A program made the position numbers and the translations under genes. Shown one piece after another: positions 8,331 through 17,200 of a stretch of DNA of 64,000 nt (position 1 is the first letter of the stretch; each line of letters begins with the position of its first letter). The stretch is from Fibrella aquatilis (GTDB lineage: Bacteria; Bacteroidota; Bacteroidia; Cytophagales; Spirosomataceae). The notes under the pieces were generated by a model. That model was not told where the DNA came from. It saw nothing but the letters and a program-made list of their open reading frames with translations, and searched no databases. The stretch covers positions 124,001 through 188,000 of the forward strand of contig NZ_JAFMYU010000005.1 in the NCBI RefSeq assembly GCF_017353255.1. The letters run 5' to 3'.

Positions 8331-10408
8331 TATTTATTATACCGCAGTCCTTCATCATAGTTAAACAGCGCGTAGCCGGGGCCTTCGAGGTAGCCGGGCA
8401 CGTCGGTTTTTTGGTTTTGGGCGGCGGCTTCTGAAACCGGCGTTGAAAATGGCATTTTGCCCGACGGGTTAAACTGGCCCGTTATGACATCCAGAAAGGC
8501 ATCGGTGGTGGTGCCGAATGTGGCCAATACGCCCCTGATGTTAGCGGTTGTGGCAGGGTTATAAACCTCATCAACCACCCAGGGGTTGGTAAAATTGATG
8601 GCCAGAATAGTCGGTTTTTTGGCCGTGAGCGCGTTTACGTAGGCTACGTCGACGGCATTCTTCGACAGCGACAGGTACAGCGGTGAACCGTCGGAATTAA
8701 ACAACGACTTGGACCCGGGCGTGATCCAGAGCACAATTACGTCGGCCTCTTCGGGCGTTTTCACGAAGGTCAGGTTATACTTACCCGCCTTGTCGGCGAA
8801 AACGTTGCTTGGGTTGGCCTGCGGGTTTGGCTGGCGGTAATACTGCTCGAAATACACCTTCGTTTTTGGGGTTAGCGGCAGCGCCTGCGGCTCATTTCGC
8901 AGCAACACAATCGACTTGCGCATGGCCAGGTCGGCGCGGGTTTGAAAGCGGGCGTTGCCTACCAGTTGCTCAGCGGCTGCTTCGTCTACATATGGGTTCT
9001 CGAACAGCCCCAGCCTGAATTTTTCCAGCAGCAACCGCCGCACCGAATTATCGATGTAACTCATGTCGACGGTGCCACTCCGCACAGTTTCAAGCAGTTG
9101 CGAGGGGTCCGACGTGCCCGAGTACAAGTTTACCCCCGCCTCCAGTGTGCGTTTGTATCGTTCGGTCAGGGTCAGGTTTTCGGCACCCCAGGGCATCATC
9201 TCGATGGGGCCAGTGTCGGAGTTGATGATCCCGTCGAAGCCCAGTTCGCCCCGCAGCAGGTCGGTGATTACGCCCTTGTTGTAGGCATAGGCGATGGGTT
9301 CGTATTTGGTATCCTGCGGAATGGAATAGTACGGCATAATGGCCGACGTGCCCGCTTTGATCGCCGCCCGGAAGGGAATGAGGTTGTTGGCAAGCATATG
9401 CCCCGGAAAACGCTCGTTCTTTCCCCAGTCGAAGTGGGGGTCCTGACCTCCTTCGGCCGCGCCGCCGCCGGGAAAATGCTTGGTTGTCATCGCCACCGAC
9501 GTGGGGCCGAGGGTGGTGCCCTGAAACCCCAGCACTAGCTGCGTCATCATCTGCCCGACCCAGTCCGCGTTTTCGCCAAAAGTGCCCTCTATACGCTGCC
9601 AGCGGGGTTCGGTGGCCAGGTCGGCCATGTACATGTAGCCTTTGCGAAGGCCCACCGCTGCCCACTCCTGCCGGGCAATGTCGGCAAATTCGCGCACCAG
9701 CGCCAGATCGCGCATGGCCGATAGACCCAGTTCGCCGGGCCAGGTCGAGAATACGGTTTTGCCCACACTCAGGCCAATAGAGGCGTCGCGAGTGATGTGG
9801 TTGCGGGGGTTCGAGGCAATAATAGCCGGGATGCCCAGCCCGTCGGCTTCGCAGAGGGCCTGGAGTTTGTTGGCCCACTGGGCCGTGGTGCGGGCGCTCA
9901 CGTTGGCCCGCAGGATAAAGTGGCGCAGGTGGTACTGAGTTACGCCCTTGGTGGTACCCGCGGCCATCATCATTGGCGCAGGCAGGGGCTTTTTGGTAAA
10001 CATGTTGCCCGTTTGTACCAGGTCATCTTCATTGAAATCGCTGGTGATGGCGTCCTTGTTTTTGGGTGCTTCAAACGACCAGTCATTTTTCAGCCGTGCC
10101 GTGCTGATGAGCATAAAGCCAACTTTTTCTTCCAGCGACATCCGGGCCAGCAGATCGGCCGTACGCTGGGCAATGGGTCGCCGCCAGTCTTCGTATTTAT
10201 CGAGCTTTCCGTTTTTGTTTAAGTCCTTGAATACCAGATTGCCCAGATGCAACAGTGGGGCCGACTGAGCACCCAACACGGGTTGCTGAACAGCCGCCCG
10301 TGACTGAGCCGCGACTTGGCTGGTTACGCACCAGATAAGTAAAAAAACGGGTAAAGCAGTAGACGCGAAAGGTCGACTGAATGGCTTTTCAGTATAAATA
10401 CGATGCAT
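8330..10408 (-). CDS. Glycoside hydrolase family 3 protein (beta-glucosidase-like), exported
   Basis: A 692-residue secreted or periplasmic hydrolase expected to remove beta-linked sugars from non-reducing ends. A hydrophobic stretch at about 17-33 followed by AAQS suggests a signal peptide. Residues 62-73 (DLNKNGKLDKYE) form a canonical 12-residue EF-hand calcium loop before the catalytic domain. The GH3 N-terminal barrel shows the KHFPGGG motif (Lys310, His311) and the nucleophile Asp398 in GIINSDTG. The C-terminal GH3 domain contains the usual strand region VYFEQYYRQ. The acid/base residue cannot be placed by eye. An intrinsic terminator sits only 21 nt upstream of the start codon, so its leader is unusual. 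Confidence 0.88.
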   Translation of the reverse strand: MHRIYTEKPFSRPFASTALPVFLLIWCVTSQVAAQSRAAVQQPVLGAQSAPLLHLGNLVFKDLNKNGKLDKYEDWRRPIAQRTADLLARMSLEEKVGFMLISTARLKNDWSFEAPKNKDAITSDFNEDDLVQTGNMFTKKPLPAPMMMAAGTTKGVTQYHLRHFILRANVSARTTAQWANKLQALCEADGLGIPAIIASNPRNHITRDASIGLSVGKTVFSTWPGELGLSAMRDLALVREFADIARQEWAAVGLRKGYMYMADLATEPRWQRIEGTFGENADWVGQMMTQLVLGFQGTTLGPTSVAMTTKHFPGGGAAEGGQDPHFDWGKNERFPGHMLANNLIPFRAAIKAGTSAIMPYYSIPQDTKYEPIAYAYNKGVITDLLRGELGFDGIINSDTGPIEMMPWGAENLTLTERYKRTLEAGVNLYSGTSDPSQLLETVRSGTVDMSYIDNSVRRLLLEKFRLGLFENPYVDEAAAEQLVGNARFQTRADLAMRKSIVLLRNEPQALPLTPKTKVYFEQYYRQPNPQANPSNVFADKAGKYNLTFVKTPEEADVIVLWITPGSKSLFNSDGSPLYLSLSKNAVDVAYVNALTAKKPTILAINFTNPWVVDEVYNPATTANIRGVLATFGTTTDAFLDVITGQFNPSGKMPFSTPVSEAAAQNQKTDVPGYLEGPGYALFNYDEGLRYNK

Positions 10409-10428
10409 AATGTTGTTACGGTGTTGGC

Positions 10429-10473
10429 AAAAAAAGACTGGTATATAGCTTACTATGCAAGCTACATACCAGT
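10429..10473 (-). terminator. Intrinsic terminator between the TspO-like gene and GH3
   Basis: On the minus strand a 15-bp stem (10473-10459 with 10451-10437, one mismatch) is followed by a seven-T run (10435-10429). It terminates the TspO-like transcript, but it also lies immediately upstream of the GH3 start at 10408. GH3 transcription must therefore begin inside or just after it, or read through it. Confidence 0.85.
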
Positions 10474-10544
10474 TGGAATTACTGCATCTCTTAACCGGTT
10501 TTGATGCAAAAAATAAGTAATGACTGCACGTATAATTCGCCTGA

Positions 10545-11309
10545 CTATTTATGCCGTAGTAGACGTTTGTGTTGATAGATAAACCACGCCAGCACGCTTA
10601 CTACGGCCGTCAGTGCCAACGCTTGCAATATGACTGGTCCCTGCAACTGACGAAGGCCCACGAATACGGCGACAAAAGCCCAGAGGGCGGTGAGGGTATA
10701 GGCTAGACTACCCGTTGTTAACCGTACACAGCCAAATACGTTAACTGTGGCCCCAAGGAGGATCAGGCCCTGCCAGAGTTGACCAGCGGGGCCGGTGTCA
10801 GAGACCCCCAGGCTTTTTACCACAGAAGCGATATTAGCAAAGATGGCTACGCTGGTCCAGCCAAGGTAAATGCCCAGTTGCGCCTCTATAAGCAGGCGTT
10901 GCGTAGTTGTTAACTGTGACCGGTATGGTAACACACGCCGGTAGGCCTGACGTAGTAGCCAGAACATACCAATGAAAATAGGAACGGTTAGCCAGACGTT
11001 CGGACTAGCCGCCGCCCAGAGCCACAGGCCAAAACCCAGGTAGGTGCCAATAAGATATGGGGCCAACTGACCAAACAACGGGATATTGCGGTTGCCGGGA
11101 ATAACCTGGTAGATACCGTAGGCCAGTGACAGCAACGTGATGACGCCCCACACTGCAAAAGCATACCCAGCGGGGGTAATTTGTGGATCGTTGCCTCCAT
11201 TGCCGTCGAATGAGCTGAACAACGGCGAAAGCTGTTGCATAACGGCCGTCAGGCAAACCAGCCAGTACAGCGCATTTTGTTTCAAATCGATTGACACAGG
11301 CTGATACAT
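10545..11309 (-). CDS. TspO/MBR-like polytopic membrane protein (tentative)
   Basis: A 254-residue integral membrane protein with about seven or eight hydrophobic segments. The phrase ITPAGYAFAVWGVITL (near 47) resembles the first-helix region of the long tryptophan-rich sensory (TspO-like) proteins of Bacteroidota, and several Trp residues cluster in the helices. I chose the ATG at 11309; the frame is open further upstream but overlaps the Uma2 gene's end. It follows Uma2 on the same strand by 25 nt, so they may be co-transcribed. A strong terminator lies downstream. Ligand and function are unknown. Confidence 0.6.
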   Translation of the reverse strand: MYQPVSIDLKQNALYWLVCLTAVMQQLSPLFSSFDGNGGNDPQITPAGYAFAVWGVITLLSLAYGIYQVIPGNRNIPLFGQLAPYLIGTYLGFGLWLWAAASPNVWLTVPIFIGMFWLLRQAYRRVLPYRSQLTTTQRLLIEAQLGIYLGWTSVAIFANIASVVKSLGVSDTGPAGQLWQGLILLGATVNVFGCVRLTTGSLAYTLTALWAFVAVFVGLRQLQGPVILQALALTAVVSVLAWFIYQHKRLLRHK

Positions 11310-11334
11310 AACAAAACTGGTAGGTTGAAAGGCC

Positions 11335-11940
11335 CTAGCACAGTAAGGCGAGTGACAGAGAAAAACCAGGCAGCACCCCTTCGCCAGATAATGCCCCGGC
11401 AAAGCTGGTGATCACATCTATAGACCCGTTGGCGCGGTACACTTTGGCAGTTTGCGTCTTGGGGTTGATCAGCCAGCCCAGCCGACAACCGTTGGCCATA
11501 TATTCAACCATTTTTGCCTCGGTGTCTTTCTGCAAATCCGATTCACTGACCAGTTCAACCACAAAATCGGGACACAAGGGCAGAAATTTTCTGCGTTGCT
11601 CTGGCGTAAATGCATTCCGGCGTTCAGCAGTTAACCAGGCGACATCCGGACTACGAACAGCACTATTGGGTAGACGGAATGCCGTTGACGAATCGTAGAC
11701 AAAACCGAGCTTTGACTGACGGTTCCAAATAACCAGATCAGCGCCCAACTCGCTGTTTTTCTCTCCTGTATCGGCACCTGTTTGTCCCATGGGTTTGATA
11801 TTACCGTTCGCGTCGCGCTCGAAGTTTAGGTTTGCGTTATCCTGACAGAAATAATAGAACTCGTCGTCACTCATGTGCCGAATCTGTTCAAACATATCTG
11901 TGCCCGGTTCAAGCTCTATGGGCAGTACAAGGGTGGTCAT
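11335..11940 (-). CDS. Uma2 family protein (DUF820, PD-(D/E)XK nuclease fold)
   Basis: A 201-residue member of the Uma2/DUF820 group, predicted to have a restriction-endonuclease-like fold. The conserved order is visible: SPDVAWL, then PDFVVELVSESD, then a helix with KMVEYMANGCRLGWLIN and the strand pair KVYRANG. The Asp and Glu of the first two motifs are the likely metal ligands. These proteins are abundant in cyanobacteria and some Bacteroidota, and their biological role is not settled. The ATG at 11940 is preferred; one 30 nt upstream is possible. No toxin-antitoxin partner or mobile element is next to it. Confidence 0.85.
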   Translation of the reverse strand: MTTLVLPIELEPGTDMFEQIRHMSDDEFYYFCQDNANLNFERDANGNIKPMGQTGADTGEKNSELGADLVIWNRQSKLGFVYDSSTAFRLPNSAVRSPDVAWLTAERRNAFTPEQRRKFLPLCPDFVVELVSESDLQKDTEAKMVEYMANGCRLGWLINPKTQTAKVYRANGSIDVITSFAGALSGEGVLPGFSLSLALLC

Positions 11941-11996
11941 AGCAGTAGGCGTTAGCAACCTGTTTATCAACCGTAATATACGAACATCAACCGTAC

Positions 11997-12995
11997 CTAA
12001 ATATCTAGCCGCCGGGCCTCTTCCAGCAGGTGCGCTTTGTCGATGGGCACTACCCCCACACTTTCGCAGACAAGGCCACCGCCCAGGTTCGACAGGCCCG
12101 CAATGCGGTGCGCCGACTGATTCAGGGCCACGCAGCAGGCAGCAATGCTAACGACGGTATCACCCGCGCCCGATACGTCAGATATCTGCCGGACGTGGGC
12201 CGGAAGACGATCCTGAACGCCATCAAAATCAATGTAAACACCTCGTTCTGAAAGCGTTATGAGCGTGCCGCGCAGGTGCATCCGGGTTTTGAGCTGATCT
12301 ACCACGCGGGTCAGTTCGCCAGGGTCATCTGCGCTGAAATCAACCGATTCGGCCAGCTTCAGGCCCTCTTTCAGTTCTTTTAGGTTGGGCTTAAAGAGCG
12401 TGACGTGTTCGTAGTCCAGAAAGTGCCGTTTTTTAGGGTCGACTACGGTGGGGATACCGTGTAAATTGGCGAAAGCGGTAATCTCGGCAATGGCTTCGCG
12501 GCTGAGCACACCTTTGTCATAATCTTCAAAAAGAACTACCTGGCAACTAGGAATCAAAGACTTAGCTCGCTCAATGAGTTGTGCCCGGTCATCATCGGTG
12601 ATGTATTTGTCGGTTTCGGTGTCTACGCGCACCACCTGTTGCGACCCGGCAATGATGCGTTCTTTGATGGTCGTCAGCCGCCCCGCCGACCGGATCAGGC
12701 CGTCGCAACTGAGGTGGCGGTCCTGGAGTTGTTGCACCAGTTGATCGCCGGGGGCATCGGTACCAATGACTGAACAGATAATGGCTTCAGCGCCAAGGGC
12801 TTGCACATTTAGCAGCACGTTGCCTGCACCACCTAGCCGCACTTCGCGACGGGTGACGGTCACAACCGGCACGGGTGCTTCAGGCGAAATGCGTTCTACA
12901 CGCCCCCAGACGTAGGCATCGAGCATGACGTCGCCTACAATCAGTACGCGAAGTGAATTAAACTGGGTAAACAAATCGGCAAGCGGGGTATTCAT
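11997..12995 (-). CDS. rfaE1: D-glycero-beta-D-manno-heptose-7-phosphate kinase-like PfkB sugar kinase
   Basis: A 332-residue PfkB (ribokinase) family kinase resembling the kinase domain of HldE/RfaE, which phosphorylates heptose-7-phosphate at C1 for ADP-heptose and LPS core synthesis. The N-terminal ribokinase signature contains GGAGN at 55-59. The C-terminal signature has the anion hole and catalytic Asp279 in SGAGDT. No adenylyltransferase domain is fused, so it would be the stand-alone E1 form. No other heptose genes are nearby, so substrate assignment rests on similarity. A 47-bp palindrome begins 7 nt upstream of its start codon, leaving no room for an ordinary leader. Confidence 0.82.
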   Translation of the reverse strand: MNTPLADLFTQFNSLRVLIVGDVMLDAYVWGRVERISPEAPVPVVTVTRREVRLGGAGNVLLNVQALGAEAIICSVIGTDAPGDQLVQQLQDRHLSCDGLIRSAGRLTTIKERIIAGSQQVVRVDTETDKYITDDDRAQLIERAKSLIPSCQVVLFEDYDKGVLSREAIAEITAFANLHGIPTVVDPKKRHFLDYEHVTLFKPNLKELKEGLKLAESVDFSADDPGELTRVVDQLKTRMHLRGTLITLSERGVYIDFDGVQDRLPAHVRQISDVSGAGDTVVSIAACCVALNQSAHRIAGLSNLGGGLVCESVGVVPIDKAHLLEEARRLDI

Positions 12996-13002
12996 GCCGC
13001 AA

Positions 13003-13106
13003 AAATAAGTTTAAAGTTCAAGGTCTAAAGTCCAAGGCTGGCTCACGCATACGTATTCTTGCGTGAGCCAGCCTTGGACTTTAGACCTTGAACTTTAAAC
13101 TTATTT
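13003..13106. repeat. Perfect 47-bp heptad-arm hairpin between ypdA and rfaE1
   Basis: 13003-13049 and 13060-13106 are perfect reverse complements with a 10-nt loop (TACGTATTCT). The heptads are GTTTAAA, GTTCAAG, GTCTAAA, GTCCAAG, then a tip GGCTGGCTCACGCA. The right arm covers two bases of the ypdA stop (13105-13107), and the left arm ends 7 nt before the rfaE1 ATG. Confidence 0.95.
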
Positions 13107-14118
13107 AGATCCGTTGCACCAATTCGTTCACTTTGTGCAGCTCGCGGCCCATGATGTGGTCGAGGATGGCCTGGGCGTGTTCACGTCCATTTTCGATAAA
13201 TACTTTTTCAGTATAGATACCTGCCAGAACGGTACCGCACACATATAGTCCTGGTACGTTGGTCTCGAACGTTTCGCGGTCATAAACTGGTACTTGTGTA
13301 TCAGGATTCAATTCTATGCCGCAACGTTGAAGTAGCTCTGCATCAGGTGTATAACCAGTTAACACCAGCACAAAGTCGGCGGGAATGTTGCTGATTTCGC
13401 CGGTCAGCTGGTTATGCACCCGCACAAAATCGGGGCCGATGCGGGTGGCGCAGCTATCAAACACGGTTTTGATCTTGCCTTCTTTCACCCGGTTCTTCAC
13501 ATCGGGAATGAGCCAATATTTCACCGTTGAGCGGAAGTCGGGTCCGCGGTGCACTACCGTCACGTCTACGTCGTGGCGATACAATTCCAGCGCCGCTTCA
13601 ACCGCCGAATTCGACGCGCCGATGATGACCACGTTGGTAAATGAATATTTGAACGGTTCGTCGTAGTAGTGCGATACCTGCGGGCCATCTTCACCGGGAA
13701 TCCCCAGCCACCGGGGCCGGTCGAAATAGCCCGTGGCCAGGATGACTTTATAGGCTCGAAAGGTCTCGTCTTTGGTAGTGGTCACTACAAATACGTCGCC
13801 TTGTTTTTGTACACGCTGAACTTCGGTGAAGACTTTGGTATTCAGCTTATAGTAAGCTGCCACTTTGCGATAATATTGAAGCGCCTCATTACGGTTGGCT
13901 TTTACGCTCGATACCGGAAACGGAATACCGCCGATCTCGATGTTTTCGGCCGTGGAAAAAAAACGCATCAGCTTCGGATACCGCCGAATAGACTCGGTTA
14001 TGCTTCCTTTTTCTAAAATCAAGTGGCTTAAACCACTCTTGCTGGCTTCGATCCCGGCGGCTAACCCGCAGGGGCCGCCGCCCACAATCAAAACATCATA
14101 AGGTTGGCTGGTTGTCAT
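13105..14118 (-). CDS. ypdA: YpdA family bacillithiol disulfide reductase (putative)
   Basis: A 337-residue FAD/NADPH oxidoreductase of the thioredoxin-reductase-like fold. The FAD loop GGGPCGLAAG starts at 13, with the YpdA-specific Cys17. The NADPH loop GASNSAVEA is at 167-175. A thioredoxin-reductase CxxC is absent, as expected for YpdA, which reduces bacillithiol disulfide. The C-terminal GLYVCGTVLAG segment is the FAD-contacting motif. Bacillithiol is used by Bacteroidota as well as Firmicutes, which supports the call. Its stop codon overlaps a hairpin arm. The nearby heptose kinase is probably functionally unrelated. Confidence 0.88.
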   Translation of the reverse strand: MTTSQPYDVLIVGGGPCGLAAGIEASKSGLSHLILEKGSITESIRRYPKLMRFFSTAENIEIGGIPFPVSSVKANRNEALQYYRKVAAYYKLNTKVFTEVQRVQKQGDVFVVTTTKDETFRAYKVILATGYFDRPRWLGIPGEDGPQVSHYYDEPFKYSFTNVVIIGASNSAVEAALELYRHDVDVTVVHRGPDFRSTVKYWLIPDVKNRVKEGKIKTVFDSCATRIGPDFVRVHNQLTGEISNIPADFVLVLTGYTPDAELLQRCGIELNPDTQVPVYDRETFETNVPGLYVCGTVLAGIYTEKVFIENGREHAQAILDHIMGRELHKVNELVQRI

Positions 14119-14158
14119 ATAGGCCGGATTGCTCCGTTGTCTTACTCAGGTGTAACGC

Positions 14159-14192
14159 AAAAAAAGACCCCAAAGGTTTGGCTTTGGGGTCT
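14159..14192 (-). terminator. Intrinsic terminator of the SdrD-like gene
   Basis: An 11-bp perfect stem (AGACCCCAAAG, 14165-14175, with 14182-14192) is followed on the minus strand by a seven-T run (14165-14159). It lies 21 nt after the stop of the large minus-strand gene. Confidence 0.9.
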
Positions 14193-14213
14193 ATGGCTAG
14201 ATGAGAAACCAGT

Positions 14214-17200
14214 TTAGCGAACTCGGGTTCCCTGTATACTAAGGCAACCGCCTGGCTGCACAGTTACGGTGAACAAAGCTGATGGTTTACACTCGGCTCT
14301 GGCCTGATTAACTGGCGTCAGAATGGCATAGATGTAGTTGTCAACGGGCTGCGACGCGGTGTTGGTCACGCCGACGAAGGCAGCGGGTGGCAAGATGGCC
14401 TGATTGCTGGCATTGGGGCTTAGCGTGGCTAGTACGGTGCCGCCTACGTACATATTGGTGCCTGTTTGCAGCGTTTTGAACCTGACAAACTGAATTTGCT
14501 GCCCGGCCACCAGGGTCGTACTAGCCGTGGCTACGATGGCCGGTGCTGGCCCTCCCGAGCAAATGGTCGATGCACCCGGGCTAATGGACAGTGTCGTTAC
14601 GCATTGGTCACCAGCTGGGGGTTCAACCACCACTTCGGCCTGATTGGGGCAACCCGTCTCAATATCATAAACAGTGACCGTGTAGTTGCCTACCAGGGTT
14701 ACCACGGGATTTTGTTCGGTGCTGGTGAAATTACCCGGACCAGTCCAGTAGAAAGACACGCCCGATGCCTCCGCTACCAGCGTTACCGAGCACGTATTAC
14801 ATAGTTTTACACCACCGAAGGCCTCTACGTCTGGAGTAGTCGATGCGCCCTGCGTTACCGTGCCACCTGTAGATACCACCGTGCAACCGTTGGCAAATGT
14901 GACGGTGGCTGAGTAGGTACCCGGCAGCGTAACCGAGATGGGGTTTTGGGTGCTGGTGAAGCCGTTTGGCCCTTTCCAGCTAACTGTCTGTGTTGTTACC
15001 TGACCACCCACCAGGGCCGTTAGCGAGGCCGTTGGGTTGCGGCACGACAGCACCGCGTCGTTGACCGTTACGGGCTGGGTGATTTTGTCTTCGCTTACCA
15101 GGGCTGTGCCCGAAGACGCCGCGCAGGCACTCAACGAGGCCGTTACTGTATAGACGCCCGGCGCACTCACCAACAGCGACGAGCCTGCTGTGGTAGTGCC
15201 GTTGGGTGGACTAACCCAGCCATAAACAGTGCCGGGAGTAGGGTTGAGCACTTGTAGCGTAGCCGTGAGCTTGTTGCAGGTCAGCGTAGCCGAACTGGGC
15301 GTCACCGCAACTGTCGGCTTGGGCAATATGGTCAGCTTCGTCACCGACGACACCCGGCAGGTGGGGTCTATGGGGGCAGGCGAAATAATGCCGTAGATGA
15401 AGTATTGAATGGGAGCACCCGTGTTGTTCTGCGTAGAAATGTTAGCGGCTGTAAGCGAAACAACCTGGCTGACTGGGTTGGTGGGCGTAAGCGTGGCCAG
15501 CACCGTGCCGCCGGTATACATAGCCGTACCACTTTGCGGACTGGTAAACAGCACAAACTGTACGTTATCTACCAGTGCAAAATTGGCCCCGTCGAACGGA
15601 ACGTCAGGGATTTTTGCTGCATCGGCGCATACCGAAAGCGTTTCGAATTGCGCCGTGATAGTGGGGCAAGAATAGATAGCGAAGTCGTTGTCGTAGTTGT
15701 TTTCGCCAAATGAGCCGGTCGTTAGCTGAATTACGGCGTTAGTACCGATCTGAACGGCGTTGTTGTCACGGATAGCGCCATCAACACCCGATGCCTGGAG
15801 TTGCGGTGAGATATAATAGTCGCGTGTTGTGGCCGCGCGTCGGGCACCTGGTCCACCGGTGGGCTTTTGGGCAGCTAGGTCCAGGCTGGGGAGTTGAGCC
15901 ATGGCCAGCCGAATTTCGTAGCTGCGGTTGTAGCGAGGCCCACCCGGCACGTTGTTTTTATTGAACACATACTGACCGCCGTTGGCCGAGGTTGTCGAGG
16001 CAACTTTAGTCCCTCCGGCACCCATATCAAACAGTTCCAGCACTACGCCGTCTACGCCGGGTTCATAGGCGTCTTGTATGCCATTGCGGTTGTCGTCGAA
16101 CCAGACGCGGTTGCCAATTTCCAGGCCCGGCATATCGCAGAGGACTTTGCCGTCGCCCAAACCAGATACCTTGCCAAAGTTGCCGTCGGGACCACCGCCC
16201 AGGTTGGCAAACAGGGCATAATTACGCACAATGCTGCCGTCGCGGTTTTTGAAGACTTTCATACCGCCCGACTGATAAATGCCTGTGATGGGGTCAAACG
16301 CCGACGTCATCACCTCACCGCGTCCGGGCACCACCATCAGCGAACCGTTGGTTACTTCGTCGTGAGCTAATTTGGTGCTGCTGGTTGAAAACGCCCATTG
16401 GTCGTTGTAGTAAAACTCGCCTCCACCTGGCCCCTGATTGTTGTTGGTGCCTTGCACACTGATGCCTGTTCCCGGCACCTGATTGGACCCGGCTGTGCGG
16501 GCAGGCACAAAATCGCCCCCCACTGAACCGTTGCTTTCCATCTTGTAGGCAGTACCAGCGGCATTGAGCGGGGCCGCCCGCAGAATATCACCGCCCGTAA
16601 ACCCATTGAATAGTCCTGTTCCCTGTGGGTTATGGTTTTGTACCCCCGCCAGGTGACCAAACCGGTCGAGCATACCGATGATCATAGACCCGTCAACGTC
16701 GAAGGCCAGATCAGTAACCATGGGTTGCGGCCACATCACAAACATGCCGGTGTTATTGCAGCCAACCGGGAAATCGTTATTCCAGGGGAGCCAGTACTTA
16801 AAGTCGGCACAATTGTCGGTCAAGTCGGCGGCACCGCGCGGAAATGTGAGCGGGTAGGTAAGCACGGTTTGAAAAGTAGCGCCCACAATACGGGGGTCAA
16901 CCCGTTGAATAATTAGCTTCAGGCCGGCTGTGTCGGGTAGGGTAGCAGCCAGGTCGCCTGTTGCCGATGGGGTAGAACCAATTTTCGAGGTCCGGTTTTC
17001 GCCCGAACAAACACCCCCCACATACACAATTTTGCGGTAGCTATACACCCCCCAGGGCCGATAGTCGCCGTTGGGGCAGCCCGACTGGTCCATCGCCCAC
17101 GATTTCACGTCGCCGGGGCCGGGCTTGCGGGCGGGCGAGTCAATAAACACGCCGTAGAGCTTACGGTCAAAGAGGTTTACGGCATAGAGTGTCTTGCTAT

